Shown here: piece after piece, positions 33,190 to 45,500 of the stretch
Layout of the letters: every line of letters starts with the position of its first letter
Position numbering within the stretch: the stretch's first letter is position 1
Assembly (NCBI GenBank): GCA_030549205.1
Contig: JAUKTV010000003.1
Location: forward strand, 2,790,001 to 2,854,000
Source of the DNA: Apiosordaria backusii
Lineage: Eukaryota; Ascomycota; Sordariomycetes; Sordariales; Lasiosphaeriaceae
DNA length: 64,000 nucleotides
Direction: 5' to 3'
The notes under the pieces: generated by a model
The model's database searches: none
The model's input: only the letters and a program-made list of their open reading frames with translations
Told to the model about the DNA's origin: nothing
Position numbers and translations under genes: made by a program

Positions 33190-35191
33190 GGCTGCTGAAG
33201 CTTATCCTCTCTATTCCCTTTCAAGGAAAGAAAAACAACAGTGCTCAACAACAAGAGGGAGGGGGTGACGTTTGCCTATGAAAGCGAAGGGGGGTTTCCA
33301 ACGATTAAAAAGCACAAAACCAACTTCATAAAACTCAAGAAAATAAACGACAAGCAAACAAAAGCTTCTTGGCGTCGAGACAGGAAAACAAGGAGCGAGA
33401 AAGTGAGAGGAATGCAGTATGATATAATAAGCCCGCTGATGCGAGACAAGGCACACACACCCCCTACTGAATCCCAGGTAGCAACGACAAGACAAGAGAA
33501 AAAGCAGCGTGTGAGGAAAAAGTGGGAAAGAGAAGGTGGTCAGGAATGTACCCTGGGCAAGAACATCATTAAAACCATGCCAACCACTCACTCGGTCAGT
33601 CCCCCTTAACCAAGGTAAACGAAGGCAAGGCATGTCATGTCACCCATTCACTCACCCCCCTACCCCCTACTAATGGTAAGCAAGTAAATTACCCATCCAC
33701 CATGGACCTTTTTTGGACTGGACCTGAGAGAAAACCTGGAACTTGGACTTGTTCACCAACCCTCCCCATCATCTCGGGTTCAGTCGGCGTTATGTGGTCA
33801 AGCACATGCTGGCGAGTCGGACGGCATATGCGGAACTACCGTGGACCTCCTGCAATGCAAGATTGGTTCCTGGCGCAGAACGAGTGCCTGCAGGGTTGCA
33901 GTAGAAGGCCGTTGCATACCCACACCGAACCAAGGTGTGGAGGTTGAGCGAGGTGAAGTGTAAAGTCAAAAGCTTTTAATTCACTTTTGTCCGGGTCTGC
34001 CATACGTCCCGGTCGAGCAATCGGTGAATTTTACGAGTAGTCGTTGGTGTTCTTGTTGCCTTGAAGTCAAAAAGCCTCATTAAACCTGAAATCAGTGCCG
34101 AACCCGTAGGCAAGTCTGCTAAATATGATTGGACAATCTCCTCCAAGACCTGCCTAATCAAGCAGGTAGCCTCAGCATCAAGGCATGCCTGTCTCGGAGT
34201 GATAGCAAATGCAAATCCAAGTAGATGGTAGCACCGAGTGGTAACTGATGATGATGAGATAGTCTTCTGACCTTTTTCCGGGACCCAAAGCAGATGGTCG
34301 AAACTTGCATTCCTGGTGCCTGACTAGATGGTCTTAGGTCCCATCTCATCAGATGGTTTTGGCCTTTGGACTCCATCTCATCTCAAAGTAATGGCCAAGT
34401 TGATATCCAGCACCAGTTGGCTTGGTTGGAGATAATCTGACATGACCCTCATGAAACGGACCGCGTCAGACAGTCTCCTCTTAGTAAATCCAAGGTTGGG
34501 CAGCATACAGTCATAACTGAACCCAAGGCAACGTGCCGATATACCAGGTGTGATGAAGGCCGCTTGGAGTTGTCTCCTCCTTAAACCCGCCTCCCCGCAG
34601 AAACCCAAGTCCCACGCATGCATGAAAGGCGTCACAGGGCGTCGACCATGTGGACCACCTCTCCATACTACTGCAGCCACCCGCATGCCCTTACCGTCCA
34701 AACTGTCTGCTTGGCACAGATGATTGAAGTCTCTTTTCCAAGATTCCATGGTTTCCTCGACCGGAATCAGGCTCGTCCAGAGGAACTTTGAAAGCGCCGA
34801 TGTTTGCCGTCTGTAACCAGTAGCTATCCATCCAACCGCCTAATGAAAAGCTCAGATGTATTGCCAACATAATTCCAACTTCATCTTTCCACAAGGCCTG
34901 TCTCAGCTGTTGCGCATCGTTGCTCCAAGAAGGGCAAACCGCCGATACGGATACCGCAGGCCGGCTTTGAACGACCGCATGCTTCGGTCGAACAAACAAC
35001 GCATCAACGCTGAGAAACCTGAAGCCGTATGCCCCTGACTAGCAAAAATGCCGGACAACACATCTCTGCGCTAGTGGCATGTTGTGTCGAGCTGCGCAAA
35101 GTCAGGTTCCGTCCGAAGATGTAAGTTGGAGTGCCTTTTCACCAAGAGAAGGCTACCGAATATTTCGATCCAGTCATGTCTTCTCTTCCAT
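33190..35191. other. 2-kb stretch without a recognised gene
   Basis: Promoter of the GH47 gene and 3' flank of ERCC1. Two adjoining minus-strand frames (34691-34999 and 34378-34749) have ordinary amino-acid composition but no recognisable motif; a decayed gene is possible. Confidence 0.35.
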
Positions 35192-36525
35192 CTAGCCAGT
35201 GTTTCTCAACTTTGCAAGCGCAGCAGCAATCCCCTCACTGAGCGCAGGTTCTTTCCTCGCAGCAGCCGGAGCCGGCGCCGAAGTCGAAGCCGCAGCAGGC
35301 TGACTCTGCTCTTGCTGCCCTCCTACCCCTCCCGTAGCATCCCCCCTACCCCCCTCATAGCCTCTATCTCATCATCATCGTCACTCTCATCATCAAACCT
35401 CACCTCCCCCACCACCTCCAAACTCTTTCCCACCCTCTTCACCGTCCCACCACCCGTCTTCTTCACCCCTTGAGAACCCACCCTACCACTACTCGGCACA
35501 CTCCCAATCGAAACCGCTTTATTCAACACCTCATTCCCCGTAGTCCTCTTCTTCCCCCTAAACGGCGCCTCCACCGCCCTCCCCCAAGCCTTCACCTTCC
35601 TCTCCCCCCACCCCCCCACCGTCCCCAGCACCTCCCTATCCGCATTCACCGCATTCCTCAAACTCCCAAACGTCCCCACCAACGCGACCGCATCCGCCTT
35701 GTTGATCGCCCTCGGCACAGTCACAAACTCGACCAGCCTCTCCGCATACCCCGTTGCCTGCTGCCCTTTTATCGCTGCCGGACTGGCGTGCTCGTAGGAT
35801 TTATACAGCTCCAGGTACCGTGCCGCTTCGGCCGCGCTCCAGCACAGGATAACAGTAACGTTGTTTACCAGGGAGGTTTTGGAGAGCTCGCGTAGGGAGT
35901 CCTCGTGGTTGGGGATGTCGACCATGGTGAGTAGAATTCGGAGGAGGTAGCGGTTCTGGAGGTTGCGGATGCGGGTATAGATGTATTCGGGGTGGAGGCG
36001 GTGGTATTTTAGACTTTGGGAAAGGTCAGTCAGTTACATTCATATATATTGAAGGTGGAAGAATGGAGTGGGAGAAGTTTACCTGAGAAATAACGCGCAG
36101 GTGGTGAGTCCTAGACCGTAGTCGGCCGGGATGTCGGAGTACTCCCATGGCATTGACTTTAGGCAGGCTAGGACTGGATTCCCTTTTTGGCGGGGGGAGA
36201 CCAAGATTGAGGAGCCTGACCCTCGGGATGGTAAGGCTTGGGGGGTGGGTTGGACAATCTTTTGAGGTTGGGCTGCGCCTCCTGTGCTTGTTGAGGCTGC
36301 GGCATGTTTCTGAGGAGGTGGGGGTTTGTCTAATCGCTGGGGAGTAGGTTGCTGGATTTTGGGGGGCAGGAAAGCGGGAGGGCCTGGCGGGCGTTGCTGT
36401 TGTGGTGGAGGAGCAGGTGGTTGCTGTTGTTGTCGATTATTATTACTTTGTACAGAAGAAATGGCATCGGCAGAGGAAGCCAGTGCGGCCAAGAAGTCAG
36501 CGTCGGCGCCAAAATCGTCGTCCAT
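35192..36525 (-). CDS. rad10: ERCC1/RAD10 nucleotide-excision-repair endonuclease subunit
   Basis: Exon 1 36525-36083, exon 2 from 36013; the 69-nt intron has clean signals. After a Gln/Pro-rich N-terminus, the central domain starts at GNPVLACLKSMPWEYSDIPADYGLGLTTCALFLS near residue 113. It continues with KYHRLHPEYIYTRI and ends in the helix-hairpin-helix region (VPRAINKADAVALVGTFGSL) that binds the XPF/Rad1 partner and DNA. The frame stops at 35323, but the natural ending (PALSEGIAAALAKL) is encoded just beyond in another frame to the TAG at 35192-35194. One extra G in the G4 run at 35326-35329 joins them smoothly (about 421 aa). A 50-nt intron 35349-35300 is a weaker alternative (404 aa). 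The first reading fits the pattern of missing G bases elsewhere in this window. Confidence 0.88.
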
Positions 36526-36989
36526 TTTTGTAGTGGTTGGTGTTGATGTTGGCGATGTTCTGCTTGCCTGGCTTCAACAGCTTCCACTGGATGCGCGCAG
36601 TCGCTGAGTGGGGCGTGGATTCTGCGCTACCACGCGCCAAGAATTGGGGCTTCGGCAGTGGTCGTGCGATGTGGAGACGCAACAGTCGATGAAGGCGGGG
36701 TTTGAAAGGGCGGGGCATGAGATCATGACCAGTTTTCATGAGAATGAGATACCGTTATAGGAGCTACTATTGTCTCTTGACAACGCAAAATAAAGAAACC
36801 TTTTTGTGTTGTAAAAATGTAACAGAGTAATACTATCAACTCTCAAGTTAAAACCACGAAATAACCTCTCCAAAATCGCATCAAGATGTGACAATCCAAC
36901 ACGCCTTGGTACCTATCCAACCCCACCCAAACCAAACCCATGCCATCATCATCTCTCATCATTGTCTAGGGTATCATGCCCATCCAGTT
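36526..36989. other. Intergenic between ERCC1 and Ser-rich protein gene
   Basis: Promoter of ERCC1 and the AT-rich 3' flank of the next minus-strand gene. No gene seen. Confidence 0.4.
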
Positions 36990-38147
36990 CTAATCCAAGT
37001 CCTCTGTCCCAAGTTCCTCCCCATAATCACTCTCACTTCTTTGATCACCCCCAGTGATGTTATCATGGATTGAATACAACGCCCGTAGCCACAAATTGAG
37101 CATCGACTCCAGCGCCCCATACTCCTCACATCCCAGCCCAGCATTCGACAGCTGGTCCCGTAGCCTCTCATATGCCTCAATCATAACCCAAACCTGTAGC
37201 GCTGATGTTTCCGAATTCGTCCGGCTTGGTCTGCTTGCAAGAGCCGATGCTAGATCTCTTGTTAAAAGATCCAAGCAAATTTGCAAACTTAGATTGTCGA
37301 GCGCTGGTGTGTTTGTGAGCCTTCGTGGAGGCAGGCGGGGTGATGGCTCAGGCGAGAAAGAAACTGGCTTGAAGTAAACTGTCTCCTCCTCAAAAGACAC
37401 CAGGGTTTCATCGTCGGATGTGGGCGAGCTGGAGACCAGGTCCATGGGCCGCAGGGGGCTCGATACATGAGATTCCTCTCGTAGATGATCTGAACTTTGT
37501 CGTCGTCTAACTGATAACGGTCCGTCGGATCCTTGACGTGATGGTGGAGATTCTGGGTGAGACTCGGCAAAGGCTGAGTTTTCTGATTCCAGTAAAGCTC
37601 GGTATTGGTCTGCGATGAGCTCAACAGTTGATGCCCTGGCTAGGGCGTTGCTTGGTCTCGGGATGCCCTCCAATTGTCCTATCGAGAATATGGGCGTCTT
37701 GGCTCGTCGCCTCATGGTCGTCCTTGGGCTCGCTGGGGAGTCGGAAGAACTTAAGGATAATCGCTTTTGAGCGTCGCTGTCACTGATTACAAGGTGTGAC
37801 AGTTCAGGGACAATTGGGTGTTGTTGAACATTCGCCCGTGACTTTGAGGGCTCTGAGGACTCCGAGAGCACCGAGGGTTCATCCTGTGGATAAAAGCATC
37901 CGCCATTTTTGAAGAACTCTGACCATTTTGGATCACTCAGATCGGGAGAAGGTAACGATAGAACGGGCGGTTTGTTCGTGGTTTCGGATTTATTGTTGGC
38001 GGTGGATGTTGAGCTTGACAGGCCGAGCCGCCAGGAGGAAACGGCGCTTCGTTGTTTTGATACCGTCTTCTTGAGCTTTTTCCTGAGTTTCGGCCCGGTA
38101 TGTCCTTTGGGTGACGCGACCAACAAACCACCCTTGAGGTGCTCCAT
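36990..38147 (-). CDS. Ser-rich hypothetical protein
   Basis: Single exon, 385 aa, ATG at 38147. The N-terminus is basic (KLRKKLKKTVSKQR). The middle is long, Ser/Pro-rich and presumably disordered, with many potential SP phosphorylation sites and an RRRAKTPIFSIGQLEGIPRP segment. The C-terminal third (about 290-365) is predicted helical and looks like the only folded part (LQICLDLLTRDLASALA, then ALQVWVMIEAYERLRDQL). No known domain recognised. Steady codon use, length and the helical C-terminus support a real gene. Confidence 0.75.
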   Translation of the reverse strand: MEHLKGGLLVASPKGHTGPKLRKKLKKTVSKQRSAVSSWRLGLSSSTSTANNKSETTNKPPVLSLPSPDLSDPKWSEFFKNGGCFYPQDEPSVLSESSEPSKSRANVQQHPIVPELSHLVISDSDAQKRLSLSSSDSPASPRTTMRRRAKTPIFSIGQLEGIPRPSNALARASTVELIADQYRALLESENSAFAESHPESPPSRQGSDGPLSVRRRQSSDHLREESHVSSPLRPMDLVSSSPTSDDETLVSFEEETVYFKPVSFSPEPSPRLPPRRLTNTPALDNLSLQICLDLLTRDLASALASRPSRTNSETSALQVWVMIEAYERLRDQLSNAGLGCEEYGALESMLNLWLRALYSIHDNITGGDQRSESDYGEELGTEDLD

Positions 38148-40157
38148 TATTTATCAAGAGAATTACCAGATTTAGGCGGTAGAGAGAGTAAACATGCGGG
38201 TAGAAATAGAGTGACTGTGTCAGACACGGGAAGAATTTCTAGAATGGAGGTCTTCTCATCTATGACTTATAACTTGGACGGTTGGTATGACGTCCGCACC
38301 AGCCGGGGTCCAGCCCACCCCACGCCACACCAAATGCCTACTCGGGACTTGGGCCCGATCTGGATTCTTGGACTCTGGACGCTTGATATGACGAGCAGCC
38401 AATACAAAAACAGGATCCTACGCTGGCACCTGAGCACTGACGGCTGATACAGGCATAGTCCCTGCAAACCTTGGGTGAAATTGAATCGTGGAATCATTCC
38501 TGTTGGAGAATCGTAGAATCGTCCCGCATCGGAGGGAACCTCAGCGTTCAAGAAGAACAAGCGTAGAAGCCGAGGCGGTATTGCGGGCAGGTGGTCTGCC
38601 ACTGGGACCGATCACTGTAGTAGCCGGACTGTCCACGTCGCTGTGATGGCGGCACGAGAGGTTGGTACATCTTGACTACAGCCTGTCTTGAGTGTATTGA
38701 GGGTAGAGCGGGACCCCATCATCCGTCAGCGGGAGAGGGTGGGCTCTGCATGACGGCGTCCACTTGACCGCAAAAGCCCGGCGACCGAGATCTTAACAAG
38801 ATTTCCTTTCTAGGCCCTATAGGGCGGGTCGAGACTTTAGGCCGCGTGGAGGTGGGAATGTAAGACGCGTAAATAGTGGCAGGAAACGCGATAGCCTGTG
38901 AGCCTCGTGGAGAAGTCAGACATCTGAGTCGGGGCGATGGCACCACCGATGTTCCCTGTCATCAACGAGACCGTGCTTTTGGAGAAGGCGACGAAGACTG
39001 AAGAATCCAGCGGAATACTCGTCAATCTCGAAGTCGAATACGGATGCCTTCTGGAAGCTTGCAGTCCTTCGTCCGAATCTCAGTTCTTCTTTGCTTTGAC
39101 GCTGCAGGGCTCAAAATGCGGGGAAGGAGAAACCTCTCGATGAAAACAATGGTTGTATCCAATGCCGGCCATTTACTGAAACGCGGAGTGCATGCATTTG
39201 ACCAGACTTGTTGCCTCGTGGGTCTTGAATCGGTAGACTTAGTCTTTACTGTTCAGGGTCTAGGAAAGAGTTGAGAGGTTGGATATGTGCTTCGTGATCA
39301 AACTCATTTACCAGCCTCTCTTGCAAGTCGACTACCTGACCCTAACCCTGGACAACGCGCTATACATGGAGATAAGTTGTAGGTGTGTATAAGCTATCTG
39401 GGTGAATCCTTCTCTCCCGAGTGAACCGAGCTTCCAAATGCTGGAAAGAACAGTACAAGGCTTACGTTAAGTCCGAGGCGAGACCTTTTGGTGAATATTA
39501 CGCAATGCACCTACCAGTTCCCGCCATTACACCAGGTGAGTCCAGCTCGGCGTTACGAGGTATCTTGTCTGTCTGTCTGGTAAAGTGAGGCTCAGGCAAG
39601 AAGTCAAAGCAGAATGGATGACCGGTTCGGTGCCGGCCGCATATCCTGTTGTCTCAAGGCAGATTTCGCTGTCACGGAGGTGACGTCGTGTATTGATGGG
39701 TGAAATTTCCTGTCAGAACATTCCTGACCGCAAGTCATCATTGGGAAACACCAACCCCGACGCTTCCGACTTTAACTTTCGCTTCAACGCTCAACCCACA
39801 ACGTCTCCGACACGAATCCTTGACATCACTTCTTCTCGACATCCAACCATCTCCGAGGGGAGAGAAACCAACGCAGACGAAACATCAAACCCCGCCCCCG
39901 CAAAAGCTATCCGGACCAGCTGAAGGTCCCGTCAGCCGCATACCGGCCATCCTTACCTCCGAATCGCCGACCCGCTGCCGCCGGGAGCTCAACCCTTGGC
40001 GGCCCATTTTTAGTGACTTGAGCTCCCCCTGGCAATTGTTGAGCGGTCGACACGGGACCCGCTGTTTGTCTTCGGCCGGCTCGGGCGTGCTTGAACTCTA
40101 TCACTATCGCAACAGCTTCATAACGGTCAATAGAACGTTTCAAAACCAGCAGACACA
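38148..40157. other. 2-kb intergenic stretch
   Basis: Divergent promoter zone between the Ser-rich gene and the Apd1-like gene. A 68-codon frame at 38937-39143 has passable codon use but no motif. Otherwise nothing recognised. Confidence 0.35.
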
Positions 40158-41275
40158 ATGGCGAGCGGTATCAAGTCCCTCATCAACAGCGCCAAGGCCC
40201 TCTACATTGGCAACTCGGGCAGTAAGGCCGACCTGCCAGATCTTTTTCCGGTCGTGAACAAGGAGATTGACGGCGAGGATTGCGACCGCGATTGCAACAG
40301 CTGCGTTGTCCAGTATCCGAAGTCATTCAAGATCGATGAAAGCGATGCGCTTTACGGCTTTGTAAAAGGATGGAGCACACACATTCTGGTCGCGACGGGC
40401 AAGTCGGACTGGGTACGAGATGTCGCGGATGAGAAGGGGAGCATCATGCAGGCCATATCGCATGCGAAGGCACCCAGCAACGGCGTATGTCTCGGGCCCT
40501 TAGATCAATAGAGACACTTACTAATGTGTGTGTCGGCTTGTCACAGCGCCTCATGGTTTCTGCCTCCAACATTCCCACACCGCACCAAACAACCTCGTAC
40601 TCGGAACCAACGACTGTTGTCGTACTTCCTGCCTTTATTGTTGTCGAGAACGTCACGCCTGCCACTGTTCCCGCATTAGTCTCGATAATCAACGATGCGC
40701 CGACCAATGCCTCCCCACTCGAACCAATCTCGATCCCTCCATCCATCACGGCCGACCTCCCCGAGGCAACGCCCGCGATGCTCAAAGAGATCACAACACG
40801 CCCGTCACCACATGGCGCCCTTATTCTTCTTTGCTCCCAAAAGACCCGCGACGCCCGCTGCGGCCAAAGCGCGCCCCTTCTCCGAAAAGAGTTCCAGAGA
40901 CATCTTGCGCCGCTAGGTCTCTACCGCGATCTCGACGACGAACGACCAGGCGGCGTAGGCATCTACTTTATCAGCCACGTCGGAGGACACAAATATAGCG
41001 CCAATGTGATGATCTATCGGCGCAAAGATGCATTCGGTCTCGACGACGTACAATTGGGCAAGCTGACTGAGGAGGAGAGGCAACGGGTCGTCCCGATCAA
41101 GGCGCAGGACGGCGCGGAGGACTCGGGTGCGGCACAATGTATCTGGTTGGCGAGGGTCAAGCCGGAAGACTGTGAGGGGATTGTCAAGTTCACCGTCTTG
41201 CAGGGCAAAGTGGTGAAGCCTCAAAGCCAGCTGCGGGGAGGGTTTGATAGAGGGAAGGGGTTACTGAGTTGGTAG
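40158..41275 (+). CDS. Apd1-like thioredoxin-fold [2Fe-2S] protein (sucrase/ferredoxin-like)
   Basis: Exons 40158-40484 and 40547-41275, phase-0 intron of 62 nt, 351 aa. The N-terminal third has the conserved CDRDCNSC cysteine cluster. The C-terminal thioredoxin-like ferredoxin domain has C205-x8-C214 (CSQKTRDARC) and H253-x3-H257 (HVGGH). The spacing equals that of the Cys/His ligands described for the [2Fe-2S] cluster of yeast Apd1. Apd1 is cytosolic and affects actin-patch distribution and resistance to redox-active compounds; biochemical role unsettled. The paralogue Aim32 is mitochondrial; no targeting peptide is seen here, which favours Apd1. Confidence 0.88.
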
Positions 41276-41591
41276 AATACATATGGTGGTTTCGTACACA
41301 GTATCCGTAGAGCTGTTTGTTTACTTTCTGTTGCTAGAGCGGCGTTGGTCATGGTTAATTTGGTCGATAGAGTGGTGGGCCTGTGATTGACAAGGGTAGT
41401 GTAAAAGACGAAGGAAGTCTGATAAATCCAAGATTTCTGGAATTTGAAAAACTCGTCCCATGGTTTGGGTAATCTGTCAAGCTAGCAACGTTGTGACCAA
41501 GGTCATCCTCGCACTTGGGACCCGATTCAGGGGGGCCCATGAGCACATGGTGGGGCAAACGCGGGGCAAAGCTTATCGATAACCGCTGGTT
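41276..41591. other. 3' flank of the Apd1-like gene
   Basis: No gene seen; runs directly into the MITE. Confidence 0.4.
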
Positions 41592-41941
41592 TACGGAGGC
41601 TGGGGCCAAAAGTGAGTGAACTCCCATGTTAGCTCAATTTCCCAGGACAGTGTGAACTGTCCATTTCAAACGTACTTTCAAACCATACACTATACACCCA
41701 ATACTTCTACACTTACTTGAAAATAGGATTTGAACCTTTCAATTACTTTTTAATATCTTAAAAGTCTTTCTTTATTTTTTTTATGTTTTTATTCTTTAGT
41801 ATTAAGTATAAAAGGTTAGCGTAGCCTTTTGAGGGTTAGGGTTATGGCCGTAGCTTGAGAGTGCGTGTACAGCTGTAGGCACTGTAAGCCAAGGCGGCAC
41901 CTAACATGGGAGTTCACTCACTTTTGGCCCCAGCCTCCGTA
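41592..41941. mobile_element. 350-bp MITE with perfect 41-bp terminal inverted repeats
   Basis: Bases 41592-41632 and 41901-41941 are exact reverse complements (41 of 41). The ends are TACGGAGGCTGGGGCC. The interior of about 270 bp is AT-rich and has no open frame, so the element is non-autonomous. CTGGT stands directly outside both ends (CTGGTT on the left, CTGGTG on the right), a probable target-site duplication of 5-6 bp. Perfect TIRs mean recent insertion. The autonomous partner is not in this window and I do not recognise the family. Confidence 0.88.
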
Positions 41942-42525
41942 CTGGTGGTTCAGTGCTGACCGCCTCGGCACGTCCAACGGTTCTGGGGCACTGACGAGAA
42001 ATCACCGTGGCAACCAGCCACCCCAGTAAACAACCACACACCCGACCTCATTGGGCTACCAAGAACTGGGAACTTCCAGCGCATCAGGAACATCCCTACC
42101 TTACTCACCCACTCCTCACCCACTCTCCACGCCTTCCCCGTTTCCATTGAATCTCACTCCCGACGTCACAGACAGACATGGCATAAGGTAACCATCACCC
42201 AACCTACGACCGAGACAAGAGCGAGCGAGAGAGTTATTTTGTGGCATTTTCTTTTCGGCATTTTCAATCGGGAGAGAATTTGGCAATTGGCATTTTGCAT
42301 CTTGCATCGCGGCAACAGGGTTTATTTTTTCCAAAGGTCACAAAGTCGCATTCATTCAGTTCATTCATTCAGTCGTCCCATCATATTTCATCGCAGCGGG
42401 CGGGGTTTCAGGGAGAAACAAGAAACAACCACCCACCCACCCACCTAGCTACCAACCAAGGAACAACCTTGAGACATCTTCTCACCGGAGCAACGCTAAT
42501 CTTCATACCGACCTTGCTTTGCGCC
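41942..42525. promoter_or_regulatory. Promoter and leader of the Rid1-like gene
   Basis: 584 bp between the MITE and the start codon. The leader holds CATT/CAAC-rich words and repeats such as TTCATTCAG. The MITE thus sits within 600 bp of this gene's start. Confidence 0.35.
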
Positions 42526-45500
42526 ATGGTTCCCCCTCCAGACACGGGAGAGGCAGCAGCAGCAGCAGCATATGATGCTGCTCACTCCTCTTCTCATCAC
42601 CACCACCATCATCACCGCAACAAATCCTCCGTCTTTCGCTCCTTCATCAGCGGCAGCAGCAGCGGCAACAACAGCAACGGCGGTGGTGGTCATCATCACA
42701 AGCGCAACAACTCCGACGGCACCTCCCTCCCCTCCTCCGCCTTTGCTGCCATCCCCCCACCACCCTCCATAGCCACCACCCCAGGATTTTATGCGTCTGA
42801 GCAAAACCTAGCCATCAATCGCAACGGCGTCTACCACGTAGGCTGGGAACCTCCCTTATCACCATCCATCCCACATTCATCAGCAACAACAACAACAACA
42901 ACCATGCCGCCCCCCCCAGTATTGAATCCAATCACCTCCTCCCGCTACCCCCCCATAACAAGACACGGATACGCCCTGGAAGAACTTCAACTCCAGCAAA
43001 ACCGCCAAGAGAGGTCATCACCCGAACGACAACAACAACAACAACAACAACAACCACCACCAACACGAGGCCGCTACGACCCCCAATACATCGCCAACCC
43101 TCCCCCCCCTTCACCAACAAAGCTAGGCGGGTTCTCGACTATTTCCCTCAAGGCGCTAGGAAACAAGGATTCGAGCAGTAAATCACCCTCCAAATATTCG
43201 TCCAAGGAGTATTCACCAGTGAAACCCAAAAAGGCCAAATCCGCTACCAACTTGTCCGCCCTGTTGCGACCTAAATCTTACAAAAACCTCAAGCAATTTC
43301 TTGGGGAGGATGACGAAAGTGAGAGAACGAGGGAAAAAGACAAGGAGAATCGGTCGCCGGGTACTACTGAGCTGGATGCTGATCGCCAGAATATTATCAG
43401 TGGTGGTGGTGGTGCGATGTCGTCGCCGCCACCGCCGATTTATGCGCAGTTTGCCAGTGGTGAGGGGGGGTTGAGTACCTCGCCTCCGGTGGAGTTGCCG
43501 ATTAGGAATAGTAGTAGTGGGAGTGTTGTGCCCGGTGGTAATAGCAACAATTCCAGCACCAATGGGGGAAGAGGGAGTGATGGGGTTTCGAGGCCTCCTA
43601 TTACGCAGCGGCCGGGGGGGTTGGGGGTTAGGCCTAGGCCGAAGAGTTTTACTTCTTATGTTACGGGGAGTGGGCTGAGGGAGAAGAGTAGGGAGAGGTC
43701 GGGGGAGGGGCAGCAGCAGCAGCAGCAGCAGCAGCAGGATGAGAGGGATGGGGGGGGAGTAAGATTAGTTTTAAGAGGTTGACTTGGGGGAGGGGGGATA
43801 AGAATGCGAAAGAAGCTGCTGCTGTTGGGGCGGCAGCGGGGGGTGATGTTGTTTCCCGGCCGCCGGTAACGTATCATAGCAATATGGGTTCGGGGTCGTC
43901 TAACCGGTCTAAATCTACCACGAGAGTCCCCAACTTGGGGGGAGTGGTGGGGTGGTTAGAGGGGTAGGGGCAGAGCTGGGAGCAATACGGCGGATTTGCC
44001 ACCGATTGAACCGCAGGATATTGACAAGCATTTGGAAGCCATGCTGGATCGGAGGAATATACCTGAGAATCAGAGGTATAAAATGCGGAATTTGAGCGAT
44101 ACGGTGAAAATGGAGTTTATCAGGCAGGATTGGGCGGAGATGGTGGCCAAGAAGAATGAGGGGGTTGAGGGGGGAGGCAGAGTGTGAATTTGGCGAGGGG
44201 GAGTATGGATGTTGGTAGGGGGAGGACGACGGAGCGGGAATCGGAGGATGGGAATGGGCATCAAGCGACGGCGACAAAGAAGAAGAAGCATGGGAGGGGG
44301 TTGAGTTTGACGCTTGGAAGGGGGAATAAGGGTGAGAAGGGGGGGGGGGGGGGAAAGAGTCCGACGAAGAAGAAGGGGGATAGTAGTCTGGGAAGGCATT
44401 TCCGGACGAAGAGTAGTGAGAGTTTGGTTAATGGTGGGGGGAATGGGACTGGGGATGAACAAGCTGAGACACAACAATCTGGGAGTTTGTATACGGGGTA
44501 TGGGGCGGGGTTTGTGGCCAAGGTGAAGGGGCAGCAGCTGCCGGGGGATTTTGTGAGTTATTTGAGAAAGGTGCAGAGGCCGGAGCAGGTGGAGGTAGGG
44601 AAGCTGCACAAGTTAAGGTTGTTGTTGCGGAATGAGACGGTGGCGTGGATTGAGGAGTTTATTAGGCAGAGTGGGATGGAGGAGATTGTTTCTTTGCTTA
44701 AGAGGATTATGGCGTTGGAGTGGAGGTTTGTTTTGTCCCCCTTTTTTTTTTTTTTTTTTGTTTATCACCAGCATATACTAACTGTCTACCACAGAGAAGA
44801 GCACGAAGACGCGCTGCTGCATGAGGTGTTGCTTTGTCTCAAGGCCCTCTGCACCACTTCGCTGGCGTTGAAGTACCTCCACACTATCCACGCGACGTTA
44901 TTCCCTTCCTTGCTGCACCTCATTTTCGACCCTGAAAAGAAGGGGCCGTCAGAGTTTACGACGAGGAACATCATCACCTCAATTCTGTTTACCTACATTC
45001 AGCACGCGCCCTCCCCGCAAGAGAAAATCTCGCGCGCATCGACAGTCCTCAGTTTTCTCCGCGACCCGGATCCGTTGTCAACAGGTAAAACACTGGACTT
45101 TGTCGCGCAGATGCACAAAGACCGGCCGTTCAGGGTCTGGAATAAGGAGGTTGTTTGCGTCACGAAGGAGGTCTTTTGGATCTTTTTGCATAATCTCAAT
45201 ATTGTCGCTTTGCCCCCTCCACCAGCGGAGGATGCGCCCCCTCTTGACCAGAGTCAAGAATCCTATATGGAGCGGCATTTTCCTCAGGAACGGCCGCCCG
45301 TCCCGGCGGCGCCTTATGTTGGGGGCGTGGAGTGGGATGCTACCAATTATTTGGCTTCCCATCTCGACCTCCTCAACGCGATTATAGCTTGCACTGGTCC
45401 TACCTCCCATGAGAGGAACGAACTGCGGGAGAAGCTGCGTGTGTCGGGGTGGGAGAGGGCAATGGGCGGGACGATGAGGATGTGCAAAGAGAAATTTTAT

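Noticed and set aside
34378..34999. Two adjoining minus-strand frames of 123 and 102 codons
   Set aside because: Ordinary amino-acid mix but no recognisable family and no clear splice join; mentioned only as a possible relic.
38937..39143. 68-codon frame with acceptable codon use
   Set aside because: No splice partner, domain or signal peptide; too short to support without transcripts.
41728..41738. B-box-like GGATTTGAACC inside the MITE
   Set aside because: No A box or cloverleaf can be drawn around it; AT-rich context.
41831..41844. Telomere-like GGGTTAGGGTTA inside the MITE
   Set aside because: Only two units; too short to be called interstitial telomere sequence.
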